The notes: a model not told the origin generated them from the letters alone. DNA of 5,940 nucleotides from Phascolarctobacterium sp. (GCA_019417125.1 DXVZ01000116.1:1-5940), one strand, 5' to 3'; positions 1-5,713 are shown, counted from the stretch's first letter. Made by a program: numbers and translations.

Positions 1-118
1 GAGTACGGCTTTTGAAGCACTGGTTGGCTGGCTGTTTTTAAACGGTAAGGACGAGCGGCTGGCAGAATTTTTGGACAGCGCTTTTAATATTATAGTTAAT
101 GAGTTTCATAAAAAATGA
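1..118 (+). CDS. mrnC: Mini-ribonuclease III, C-terminal end (partial)
   Basis: Only the last 38 codons lie in the window, read in the frame starting at base 2 and ending with TGA at 116-118. The visible peptide opens STAFEALVGWLFLNGKDERL, which matches the C-terminal part of MrnC, a stand-alone RNase III catalytic domain without the double-stranded-RNA-binding domain. The FEAL Glu belongs to the second acidic signature of the RNase III fold. In Bacillus, MrnC matures 23S rRNA ends. Its position directly before thyX and rlmB is the usual Firmicutes arrangement and supports the call. The stop codon overlaps the ribosome-binding site of thyX, so the two genes are probably translated from one mRNA. 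The upstream part, including the first catalytic motif, cannot be seen. Confidence 0.85.
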   Translation, partial: STAFEALVGWLFLNGKDERLAEFLDSAFNIIVNEFHKK

Positions 119-127
119 GGTAACAAA

Positions 128-829
128 ATGCAGGTAAAATTAGTAAGGCATACGCCGGAGCCGGAAAAGACAGTCGCTATGAGCGCGCGTCTTTGCTATT
201 CGCCTATCGGCGCTGCGCAGCTTGAAGAAAAAATTTCGGACGAACAGGCTGCAAACTTGGTGCGCAAGCTTGTTTCCATGGGCCATTTTTCCACGCTTGA
301 GCATGTTACTTTTACTTTTGCCATCGAGGGCGTATCGCGCGTATTAACGCATCAGCTGGTACGACACCGCATTGCTTCGTATTCTCAGCAGTCGCAGCGT
401 TATGTAAAAGAGCATAACTTTGAAACGATTATGCCGCCCAGCATCGCCGCAAGGCCGGAAGCCAAAGCCGAGTTTGAAGCGTTGATGCAGAAATTACAGG
501 ACACCTACAACAAATTTACGGAAATGGGCATTCCGGCGGAGGATGCGCGCTATGTGCTGCCCAACGCTGCGGAAACCAAAATCGTGTGCACTTTTAACGC
601 GCGTTCGCTGCTGAACTTTTTCAGCCTGCGCTGCTGCATGCGCGCCCAGTGGGAAATCCGTGCGCTGGCGGAAAAAATGCTGGCAGAGTGCAAGCGCGTT
701 GCCCCGGTAATTTTTGAAAACGCAGGCCCGACCTGCGTCAGCGAAGGCATCTGCCGCGAAGGCGCGATGAGCTGCGGACGTTTGGAGGCTATTTTAAAAG
801 CGAAAGAAGCTGCTGCTAAAAAGCAGTAA
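128..829 (+). CDS. thyX: Flavin-dependent thymidylate synthase ThyX
   Basis: ThyX makes dTMP from dUMP in the cytoplasm, using methylene-tetrahydrofolate as carbon donor and FAD/NADPH as reductant. The 233-residue protein has the diagnostic ThyX motif RHR-X7-S at residues 79-89. It also has a GHFSTLEH segment (52-59), the RYVLP segment (141-145), and the conserved helix around residues 157-180 with NARSLLNFFSLR and AQWEIR. Length is normal for the family (about 210-250). The start at 128 is preceded by GAGGT at 117-121 with 6-base spacing, and there are only 9 bases after the mrnC stop. The C-terminus carries a cysteine-rich stretch (C203, C209, C216), with C169 and C170 upstream. Mycobacterial and Thermotoga model enzymes are not known for this stretch, but clostridial homologues appear to share it. 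Presence of thyX often means that the unrelated thyA is absent, but that cannot be checked here. Confidence 0.97.
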   Translation: MQVKLVRHTPEPEKTVAMSARLCYSPIGAAQLEEKISDEQAANLVRKLVSMGHFSTLEHVTFTFAIEGVSRVLTHQLVRHRIASYSQQSQRYVKEHNFETIMPPSIAARPEAKAEFEALMQKLQDTYNKFTEMGIPAEDARYVLPNAAETKIVCTFNARSLLNFFSLRCCMRAQWEIRALAEKMLAECKRVAPVIFENAGPTCVSEGICREGAMSCGRLEAILKAKEAAAKKQ

Positions 830-838
830 GGTGAAGTT

Positions 839-1585
839 ATGAAAGAAGAATTTATTGCCGGAAGAAACCCCGTTACGGAGGCTTTGCGCAGTGGACGCGC
901 GCTGAACAAGGTTATGGTGCAGGACGGCGCTAAAGGCGTAACGGAGATTATCGCCGCGGCTAAAGAAAAAGGCGTGGCGGTGGAATTTGTAAAAAGCGAT
1001 AAACTTGATAAACTTGCGCAGGGCGTGCGCCACCAGGGCGTAGTGGCTTATGCCGCGCCGGTGGCGTTTAAAACGCTGGCTGACGCGCTGAAAAAAGCGG
1101 CAGATAAGGGTGAAGCGCCGTTTTTGCTGCTGCTGGACGAATTGCAGGACCCGCAGAATCTGGGCGCGTTAATCCGTACGGCAGACGCTGCGGGCGTGCA
1201 CGGAATTTTGCTGCCCAAACGCCGCAGCTGCCCGCTGAACGCCGTTGTTGCCAAAATTTCCGCCGGTGCAGTGGAATATGTGCCGGTTATTCAAATCGGC
1301 AACATTGTGCAGCAGCTGGAGGATTTAAAAAAGCAGGGCTTTTGGGTTGCTGGCGCCGATATGGACGGAGAGCTGTACACCAAAGCCAATTTAACCGGGC
1401 CGCTGGTACTCGTTATCGGCGCGGAAGGAAAAGGGCTGGGCAGACTTGTTAAAGAGCACTGCGACATTATCGTCAGCCTGCCGATGCAGGGCGGCGTGGC
1501 GTCGCTGAACGCGGCTGCCGCAGGCGCGGTGCTGATGTATGAGGTTGTGCGCCAGCGCGGGCAAGAGGCGGCTAAAAATGCGTGA
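839..1585 (+). CDS. rlmB: 23S rRNA (guanosine-2'-O-)-methyltransferase RlmB (SpoU/TrmH family)
   Basis: RlmB methylates the ribose of a conserved guanosine in the peptidyl-transferase region of 23S rRNA (G2251 in E. coli) using S-adenosylmethionine. Residues 1-75 form the small N-terminal RNA-binding domain, beginning FIAGRNPVTEAL. The SPOUT trefoil-knot methyltransferase domain follows. Motif 1 is NLGALIRTADA (107-117), with the conserved Asn107 and Arg113. Motif 2 is IGAEGKGL (193-200). Motif 3 is LPMQGGVASLNAA (214-226), where the knot binds SAM. Length, 248 residues, is typical. The start is set by AAGGTG at 828-833, overlapping the thyX stop codon, with 5-base spacing. The gene lies 9 bases after thyX and its end overlaps rae1, so it is surely part of the operon. 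The paralogue TrmH-type tRNA methylase is less likely, given the N-terminal domain and the neighbours. Confidence 0.96.
   Translation: MKEEFIAGRNPVTEALRSGRALNKVMVQDGAKGVTEIIAAAKEKGVAVEFVKSDKLDKLAQGVRHQGVVAYAAPVAFKTLADALKKAADKGEAPFLLLLDELQDPQNLGALIRTADAAGVHGILLPKRRSCPLNAVVAKISAGAVEYVPVIQIGNIVQQLEDLKKQGFWVAGADMDGELYTKANLTGPLVLVIGAEGKGLGRLVKEHCDIIVSLPMQGGVASLNAAAAGAVLMYEVVRQRGQEAAKNA
1563..1568 (+). promoter_or_regulatory. Ribosome-binding site that fixes the rae1 start
   Basis: AAGAGG lies inside the last codons of rlmB, 9 bases before the ATG at 1578. An in-frame upstream ATG at 1539 would add 13 residues lying within rlmB, unlike the family N-terminus. The start at 1578 puts the family's first beta strand (WLIVDGYNV) right after Met, so it is preferred. 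Confidence 0.7.
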
Positions 1586-2090
1586 GTGGCTGATTGTAGA
1601 CGGTTATAACGTAATAAACAACTGGAACGAGTTCCGCAAAACGCGCGGCGAAAACCTTGAGCATGCGCGTGATTTGCTGCGCGAAAAAATACTGGAGTAC
1701 GTGGCGTTTAAAGGCTACCATGGGCTTTTGGTATTTGACGCGCAGGAAGTACAGGGCAGCGCCGAAGAAGAAAGCTACGGCGCTGTAACCGTAATTTACA
1801 CGGATGAGGGCGAAACCGCCGATTCGTGGATTGAAAGGAAAACCTACGAGCTTAACAAAAACGGCGACAAGGTTTTTGTAGTTACCAGCGATTATGCCGA
1901 GCAGATTAACATTCTCGGCAGCGGCGCTTACCGTATTTCCGCACGCGAGTTCCGTGAGGAATACAAGCGCGCTAAAAAACAGATAGCAGAAAAAGTCCAT
2001 GCTTCCGCAGGCGGGCTGGGGCGCAACGAGCTTGGCGGGCGCCTGTGCGGGCATGTGCGCGAGCATTTTGAAAAACTGCGGCGCAAGTAA
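1578..2090 (+). CDS. rae1: Rae1/YacP-type PIN (NYN-domain) endoribonuclease
   Basis: This 170-residue protein belongs to the YacP/NYN family, whose Bacillus member Rae1 cleaves mRNA in the A site of translating ribosomes. The PIN-like fold shows as WLIVDGYNVINNW at residues 4-16, with the first catalytic Asp at 8 and Asn at 11. VFDAQE follows at 52-57, then the central acidic cluster TDEGETADSWIE (75-86) with Asp82, and VVTSDYAEQ (101-109) with Asp105. Bacillus Rae1 active-site aspartates near 7 and 81 correspond well to D8 and D82. The C-terminal third is basic and helical, as in relatives. The reading frame overlaps the end of rlmB by 8 bases, so translation is probably coupled. The ATG at 1578 was chosen on the ribosome-binding site and family N-terminus. 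Family assignment is firm; the exact cleavage specificity is transferred from Bacillus. Confidence 0.93.
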   Translation: MREWLIVDGYNVINNWNEFRKTRGENLEHARDLLREKILEYVAFKGYHGLLVFDAQEVQGSAEEESYGAVTVIYTDEGETADSWIERKTYELNKNGDKVFVVTSDYAEQINILGSGAYRISAREFREEYKRAKKQIAEKVHASAGGLGRNELGGRLCGHVREHFEKLRRK

Positions 2091-2091
2091 A

Positions 2092-2121
2092 TTGACGGGC
2101 ATGAAAAAAGTATTGTATAAT
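2092..2121 (+). promoter_or_regulatory. Sigma-A-type promoter of sigH
   Basis: TTGACG (2092-2097) and a perfect TATAAT (2116-2121) are separated by 18 bases, in the 73-base gap between rae1 and sigH. A transcript would start near 2128, giving a leader of about 36 bases before the sigH ATG. No terminator separates rae1 from sigH, so sigH can be expressed both from this promoter and by readthrough of the upstream operon. Confidence 0.82.
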
Positions 2122-2163
2122 TAAAGCACTTATTTTAAAAAGAATGTAACGGAGGGCGTTCAC

Positions 2164-2895
2164 ATGAGCGCAGAAACACCGACTAATCCATACAGCGCTT
2201 TTGAAAAAATGACCGACGAGGAAGTTGTTTTAAAAGCGAAAGAGGACAATGTGCTGGCACAGGAATATTTGCTGCACAAATACCGTAAATTTGTGCGCGC
2301 TAAAGCCAGGAGCTATTTTTTAATCGGCGCGGAACGTGAGGACATCATCCAGGAAGGTATGATTGGCCTTTATAAAGCAATCCGCGATTTTAAAGGGGAT
2401 AAATTATCCAGCTTCCGTGCATTTGCAGAGCTGTGTGTAACAAGGCAGATTATTACGGCTATTAAAACGGCGACGCGCCAGAAGCATATACCTCTTAATT
2501 CATACGTATCGCTGAATAAGCCGATTTATGAGGAGGATTCCGACCGCACGCTGATGGACGTGGTATCGGGCGTTAAAGTTGCCAACCCCGAAGATATGAT
2601 TATCAGCCGCGAGGAATTTGTCGATATCGAAAACAAAATGAACAATATTTTGAGCGACCTTGAATGGCGTGTGCTGATTAGCTACCTGGACGGCAAATCC
2701 TACCAGGAGATTGCGGCAGAGCTTAACCGCCATATCAAGTCTATCGACAACGCTTTGCAGAGAGTAAAACGCAAACTGGAAAAATACATTGCCGGAGAAG
2801 GTAGCGGCACCGATTTAAGCAGCGTTTATTCCGGGCTTTTGGCCATGGACCCAAGCGAACGTTTTGCCAGCCGCACCCAGAAAAACAAACGCTGA
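2164..2895 (+). CDS. sigH: RNA polymerase sigma-H factor (SigH/Spo0H family)
   Basis: SigH is an alternative sigma-70-family subunit that directs RNA polymerase to transition-phase, competence or early sporulation promoters, depending on the species. Similarity to Bacillus SigH, as recalled, is strong along the whole body. Region 2 covers about residues 30-108, with ILLHKY-like core binding, the EDIIQEGMIGLYKAI helix (59-73), and the -10-reading helix FRAFAELCVTRQIITAI (84-100) followed by KTATRQKHIPLNSYVSL. Region 4 covers about 160-207, with the helix-turn-helix at SYQEIAAELNRHIKSIDNAL (179-198). The protein is 243 residues against about 218 in Bacillus; the excess is a polar C-terminal tail from about residue 211. 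GGAGGG at 2151-2156 lies 7 bases before the ATG. Adjacency to rae1/yacP is the classical gene order. A sporulation role cannot be inferred, since non-spore-forming Firmicutes keep SigH too. Confidence 0.96.
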   Translation: MSAETPTNPYSAFEKMTDEEVVLKAKEDNVLAQEYLLHKYRKFVRAKARSYFLIGAEREDIIQEGMIGLYKAIRDFKGDKLSSFRAFAELCVTRQIITAIKTATRQKHIPLNSYVSLNKPIYEEDSDRTLMDVVSGVKVANPEDMIISREEFVDIENKMNNILSDLEWRVLISYLDGKSYQEIAAELNRHIKSIDNALQRVKRKLEKYIAGEGSGTDLSSVYSGLLAMDPSERFASRTQKNKR

Positions 2896-2915
2896 ATGCG
2901 TTAATATTGAAACAG

Positions 2916-2959
2916 AAAATAACATCGTTTAGAAATTTCTGAATGATGTTATTTTTTTT
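2916..2959 (+). terminator. Rho-independent terminator after sigH
   Basis: AAAATAACATC at 2916-2926 pairs perfectly with GATGTTATTTT at 2945-2955. The inner bases continue the helix (2927-2934 with 2937-2944, including two G-U pairs), giving a hairpin of almost 20 base pairs with a tiny loop. A run of eight T (2952-2959) partly forms the stem and the tail. The stem is AT-rich, so termination may be incomplete. Confidence 0.8.
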
Positions 2960-2988
2960 AGAGGATTTTGCGCATTTACAGCGAATAT
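2960..2988 (+). promoter_or_regulatory. Candidate sigma-H promoter of the BrxF-like gene
   Basis: AGAGGATTT (2960-2968) and AGCGAATAT (2980-2988) are separated by 11 bases. The Bacillus subtilis sigma-H consensus is RnAGGAwWW, 11-12 bases, RnnGAATww. Every specified position and the spacing match. Transcription would start near 2995, about 40 bases ahead of the ATG at 3037. No convincing sigma-A promoter with 16-18 base spacing was found in the same gap. The element begins at the base just after the T-run of the sigH terminator. The match is seen; use by the SigH encoded next door is inferred. Confidence 0.72.
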
Positions 2989-3036
2989 ATTTTTTACAAA
3001 GTAAAAAGTCCGTAAAATTTAAGGGAGGTAATAGAA

Positions 3037-3498
3037 ATGAATCAGGTAGAGGAGTTTGAAAAAGTAGTTGAACAGGCTAAAAACCAGCCTGTAAAGGTGG
3101 TTGTCGTTACCGGTAAGCCCGGCAGCGGCAAAAGTAAAGTTTTGAGAGAAGCGGCAGCTGACAAAAAGTGGGATTATATTGATTGCCGCCTTTTGATTAC
3201 CGAACAGTTTTTGGAAATTCCTCCCGCAGAACGCAGGGAAAAAGCGGCAGCAATGATGGGCGAAATTTTGGATACTTATAATTCCGACGTTATTTTGCTT
3301 GACCGCCTGCAAACTTTGTTTGTTCCCGTGTTCCATATTGATATTGCCGAGCTTTTGGCAAAACTCAGCGAAAAATATGTTATCGCAACGGCATGGCCGG
3401 GCTACATGGAAGACGGCAAACTTTGCTACGATAAGTTTGACGGCACCGAGTCCATCCGTATCAGCGCCGAGGGCTTTACCCTTTGGAATGTGGACTGA
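3037..3498 (+). CDS. BrxF-like small P-loop NTPase (orphan)
   Basis: This 153-residue protein has a Walker A motif GKPGSGKS at residues 26-33 and a Walker B-like strand VILLD at 85-89. The layout resembles BrxF, the small ATPase of type III BREX systems, as I recall that family. It has an early P-loop followed by LREAA, a middle ITEQFLEIPPAERREK segment (54-69), LLDRLQTLF (87-95), then ATAWPG (117-122) and DGKLCYDKF (126-134). No other BREX gene (brxC, pglX, brxHII, pglZ, brxA) is present in the window; neighbours are sigH and pfkA. A near-ideal ribosome-binding site, AAGGGAGGT (3021-3029), lies 7 bases before the ATG. A sigma-H-like promoter lies upstream and pfkA starts 28 bases downstream. 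No signal peptide or membrane segment is seen. The NTPase call is firm; the BrxF link is a family resemblance, and the cellular role is unknown. A generic AAA/STAND-type ATPase is the alternative. Confidence 0.75.
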   Translation: MNQVEEFEKVVEQAKNQPVKVVVVTGKPGSGKSKVLREAAADKKWDYIDCRLLITEQFLEIPPAERREKAAAMMGEILDTYNSDVILLDRLQTLFVPVFHIDIAELLAKLSEKYVIATAWPGYMEDGKLCYDKFDGTESIRISAEGFTLWNVD

Positions 3499-3516
3499 CA
3501 GAAGTTTTTGAAGTGC

Positions 3517-3521
3517 GGGGG
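3517..3521 (+). promoter_or_regulatory. Weak ribosome-binding site of pfkA
   Basis: A run of five G (3517-3521) sits 5 bases before the pfkA ATG at 3527. It is a poor match to the anti-Shine-Dalgarno sequence compared with the strong sites of sigH and the BrxF-like gene, so pfkA translation may be weaker or depend on its neighbour. No other start in this frame gives a better N-terminus: residues 6-21 already contain the first conserved strand and GGGDCPGLN. Confidence 0.45.
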
Positions 3522-3526
3522 TTATC

Positions 3527-4621
3527 ATGGCACAGGTAAAAGGCAGATTGGCAGTGCTTACGGGCGGCGGTGACTGCCCGGGTTTGAACGCAGTTATCAG
3601 AGCGGTTGTTAAAACTGCACTAAAGAACGGTTATGAGATTTATGGTATAGAGAACGGATTCAACGGTTTGATTACCGGAACGATGAAACTGATGGATTAT
3701 GCGTCTGTATCAGGTATTCTTCCGCGCGGAGGAACAATCTTAGGAACGACTAACCGTGATAACCCCTTCCACTTTGCCGTGGAAGAAAACGGCAAATATG
3801 TTTTTTACGATAAACGCGCAGAGGTTGTAAAGAACCTGCGCGACAGGAATATTGAAGCGCTTGTGGTTATTGGCGGGGACGGCAGCCTGAATATTGCGGC
3901 AAAGCTTGCCGCAGAATGCGATGTTAAAGTGGTGGGAGTGCCCAAGACGATTGATAACGATTTGCAGTGCACGGAGCGCACATTCGGCTTTGACACTGCG
4001 ATGGCAATGGCGACAGAAGCATTGGACAGGCTGCATACCACGGCAGAATCGCATCACCGCGTAATGGCGCTGGAGGTTATGGGCCGTTATGCCGGCTGGA
4101 TTGCCCTGCATGCAGGAATTGCGGGCGGCGCAGATGTAATTTTACTGCCGGAGATCCCTTACGATATAAATTCTGTGCTGAAGAAGATTGATGAGCGCAG
4201 AAATAATGGCAAAAAGTTTAGTATTATTGTTGTGGCTGAAGGTGCGAAACCGATTGGAGGTGAGCTGTCCGTAGCCAGAGTTGTTGAAGGAAGTTTCGAA
4301 CCGCTCCGCCTTGGCGGCGCAGGCGAAAAACTCGTACGTGAAATTGAAAACCGGACAGGTATTGAATCGCGGTGTACAGTATTAGGTTATTTACAGCGCG
4401 GCGGATCGCCTACAGCGTTTGACAGGGTGCTTTCCACCCGCTACGGTGTAGCAGCAGCCGAAGCTTGCATACGCAAGGAATACAACGTAATGGTGTCACT
4501 GCAAGGCGACAAGATTGTAACGGAACCTATTGCCAAGGTCGCCGCACAGCCACGGTTAGTCCCGTTAGACAGTGAGATTATACGCACAGGTAGGCAAATG
4601 GGCTTGTGCTTTGGTGACTGA
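3527..4621 (+). CDS. pfkA: 6-phosphofructokinase (PfkA family, mixed-substrate/group III type)
   Basis: The enzyme phosphorylates fructose 6-phosphate to fructose 1,6-bisphosphate, the committing step of glycolysis. Conserved elements occur in order. GGGDCPGLNAVIR (13-25) is the phosphoryl-donor loop, GGDGS is at 116-120, and PKTIDND (139-145) carries the catalytic Asp143. MGRYAGW (185-191) and the PEIPYDI sugar-phosphate segment (208-214) follow, then GYLQRGGSPTAFDR (287-300). At the two positions that separate ATP from pyrophosphate users (E. coli Gly104 and Gly124), this protein has Gly119 and Lys140. Gly at the first favours ATP, while Lys at the second is the pyrophosphate/group III form. 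ATP use is therefore likely but not certain. Length, 364 residues, exceeds the about 320 of the E. coli/Bacillus type and suits group III. The gene lies 28 bases after the BrxF-like gene with no terminator between, so cotranscription is probable. Confidence 0.95.
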   Translation: MAQVKGRLAVLTGGGDCPGLNAVIRAVVKTALKNGYEIYGIENGFNGLITGTMKLMDYASVSGILPRGGTILGTTNRDNPFHFAVEENGKYVFYDKRAEVVKNLRDRNIEALVVIGGDGSLNIAAKLAAECDVKVVGVPKTIDNDLQCTERTFGFDTAMAMATEALDRLHTTAESHHRVMALEVMGRYAGWIALHAGIAGGADVILLPEIPYDINSVLKKIDERRNNGKKFSIIVVAEGAKPIGGELSVARVVEGSFEPLRLGGAGEKLVREIENRTGIESRCTVLGYLQRGGSPTAFDRVLSTRYGVAAAEACIRKEYNVMVSLQGDKIVTEPIAKVAAQPRLVPLDSEIIRTGRQMGLCFGD

Positions 4622-4660
4622 GGCCCCGTAAAACGGATTATTCAGCGGCAACGATATATA

Positions 4661-4705
4661 AAAGGCAGCGGTAATGGACGCCGCTGCCTTTGCTTTTTGT
4701 CTTTT
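4661..4705 (+). terminator. Rho-independent terminator after pfkA
   Basis: AAAGGCAGCGG (4661-4671) pairs perfectly over 11 bases with CCGCTGCCTTT (4681-4691) around a 9-base loop. The T-rich stretch GCTTTTTGTCTTTT (4692-4705) follows. This is a strong intrinsic terminator 39 bases after the pfkA stop, and it separates pfkA from uppP. Confidence 0.92.
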
Positions 4706-4740
4706 AAGATTATTTTAATGTTTACGTATTATATTAATGC

Positions 4741-4769
4741 TTGGCGAATTAACGGAATAATAGTATAAT
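4741..4769 (+). promoter_or_regulatory. Sigma-A-type promoter of uppP
   Basis: TTGGCG (4741-4746) and a perfect TATAAT (4764-4769) are spaced by 17 bases, so transcription would begin near 4776. The resulting leader of about 44 bases contains a small hairpin, GCCG/CGGC (4794-4797 with 4801-4804), just ahead of the ribosome-binding site AGAAGG at 4805-4810. A second TATAAT at 4782-4787 has no matching -35 box. Confidence 0.8.
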
Positions 4770-4819
4770 AGCAATATTGTATATAATTTTATAGCCGTTG
4801 CGGCAGAAGGCAGAGGATT

Positions 4820-5623
4820 ATGGATAATAATTTAATCGCAGTAATTATCGGTATTGTAGAAGGCGTGACTGAGTTTTTGCCGGTATCTTCTACCGGGCAC
4901 ATGATTATCGTCGGCAATATGCTGGGCTTTGACGGGCCGGTTGCCGATTTGTTTGACGTGTTTATTCAGCTGGGCGCGATTTTATCGGTAGTTTTTATTT
5001 ATAAAGAACGCTTTGCCCGCTTTTTTACCAAAGAAGGTTGGCAGCCTGATAAGGGCCTGAGCGTATGGCATGTGGCAGCCGGAATTGTGCCTGTAATGGC
5101 CGTTGCCTATCTTGGGTACAGTTATATTAAAACTTATCTGTTCTCGCCGTTTACGGTGGCTATAGGGCTTGTGCTGGGTGCTTTTTGGATGATGTTTGCC
5201 GAATACAAAACCAAAAACCGCCAGGCTGAGCTTGAAAGCGATATCGACAAACTGACGTTAAAACAGGCAACAATCGTCGGCGCTTTTCAGCTGCTTTCGC
5301 TGTGGCCGGGTTTTTCACGCAGCGGCAGTACCATTGCCGGGGCGCTTTTAGTAGGCTTAAGCCGCGAGGCGGCAGCGTCGTTCGCCTTTTTAATAGCTGT
5401 GCCGCTGATGTTTGCGGCGTGCCTGTACGATTTAATGAAGCACTTGCACTACCTTACCGGCGATGAATTTCAGATGCTCGCTATCGGTTTTATAACAGCT
5501 TTTATCGTTTCTTATTTCTCAGTTTTATGGTTTTTGAAATTTTTGAACAAATATAGCTTGACAAGTTTCGCATATTATCGTATTATACTTGCTGTAGCTG
5601 CTCTTTGGTATTTCTACTTGTAA
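4820..5623 (+). CDS. uppP: Undecaprenyl-diphosphatase UppP (BacA family)
   Basis: UppP is an inner-membrane phosphatase that converts undecaprenyl diphosphate to the monophosphate. This recycles the lipid carrier for peptidoglycan and other envelope polymers; overproduction gives bacitracin resistance. The 267-residue protein carries both family signatures. The first, GIVEGVTEFLPVSSTGH at 11-27, includes Glu14, Glu18, Ser23/24 and His27. The second, PGFSRSGST at 163-171, includes the catalytic Arg167. Several hydrophobic segments are evident (about 46-60, 84-100, 108-127, 150-165, 186-203, 217-239, 250-267), which fits the polytopic fold. Length is normal for BacA/UppP. Translation starts at the ATG at 4820, where the first re-entrant motif lies at the expected distance. 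The gene has its own promoter and appears monocistronic. No clear terminator was found before the tRNA genes, so some readthrough into them is possible. Confidence 0.97.
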   Translation: MDNNLIAVIIGIVEGVTEFLPVSSTGHMIIVGNMLGFDGPVADLFDVFIQLGAILSVVFIYKERFARFFTKEGWQPDKGLSVWHVAAGIVPVMAVAYLGYSYIKTYLFSPFTVAIGLVLGAFWMMFAEYKTKNRQAELESDIDKLTLKQATIVGAFQLLSLWPGFSRSGSTIAGALLVGLSREAAASFAFLIAVPLMFAACLYDLMKHLHYLTGDEFQMLAIGFITAFIVSYFSVLWFLKFLNKYSLTSFAYYRIILAVAALWYFYL

Positions 5624-5664
5624 AACGGATTTTGAAAAAATCTCAAAAATAAGTAAAAATACTG

Positions 5665-5693
5665 TTGACAAATGGTTAAAGGTGATGTAAAAT
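5665..5693 (+). promoter_or_regulatory. Strong sigma-A promoter of the tRNA cluster
   Basis: A perfect TTGACA (5665-5670) and TAAAAT (5688-5693) are spaced by exactly 17 bases, 20 bases before the first tRNA. Transcription would begin near 5700. The -35 box overlaps the left arm of an inverted repeat. Confidence 0.85.
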
Positions 5694-5704
5694 ATCATTT
5701 GTCA
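5666..5704. repeat. Inverted repeat spanning the tRNA promoter
   Basis: TGACAAATG (5666-5674) is the exact reverse complement of CATTTGTCA (5696-5704), with 21 bases between. The left arm covers most of the -35 box and the right arm covers the predicted start site. Nine perfect pairs in so short a region are unlikely but not impossible by chance. It could be an operator or accidental. Confidence 0.4.
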
Positions 5705-5713
5705 CTAGCGAGT

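Noticed and set aside
1572..2102. 176-codon minus-strand open frame opposite rae1
   Set aside because: It has low-complexity hydrophobic content without a family motif and lies opposite a confidently assigned gene.
2975..3018. TTTACA boxes with TAAAAT (3013-3018) as a sigma-A promoter for the BrxF-like gene
   Set aside because: Spacings are 14 bases from the nearer TTTACA (2993-2998) and 32 from the farther (2975-2980), both outside the working range. The sigma-H-like element is the better explanation.
3299..3511. 70-codon plus-strand open frame within the BrxF-like gene
   Set aside because: It is an out-of-frame shadow with no ribosome-binding site of note and no recognisable domain.
3019..3528. 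169-codon open frame on the minus strand opposite the BrxF-like gene
   Set aside because: It mirrors the plus-strand gene almost end to end, its translation shows no recognisable motif, and the plus-strand frame has Walker motifs and a strong ribosome-binding site.
4743..4751. GGCGAATTA resembling a sigma-H -10 box before uppP
   Set aside because: There is no AGGA-type -35 element 11-12 bases upstream, and a well-spaced sigma-A promoter explains the region.
4812..4820. AGAGGATTA resembling a sigma-H -35 box at the uppP start
   Set aside because: It lies at the ribosome-binding site and start codon, and no GAAT box follows at the right distance.
5630..5648. TTTTGA/TCAAAA weak hairpin after uppP
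   Set aside because: The stem is six AT-rich pairs and no T-run follows, so it does not qualify as a terminator.
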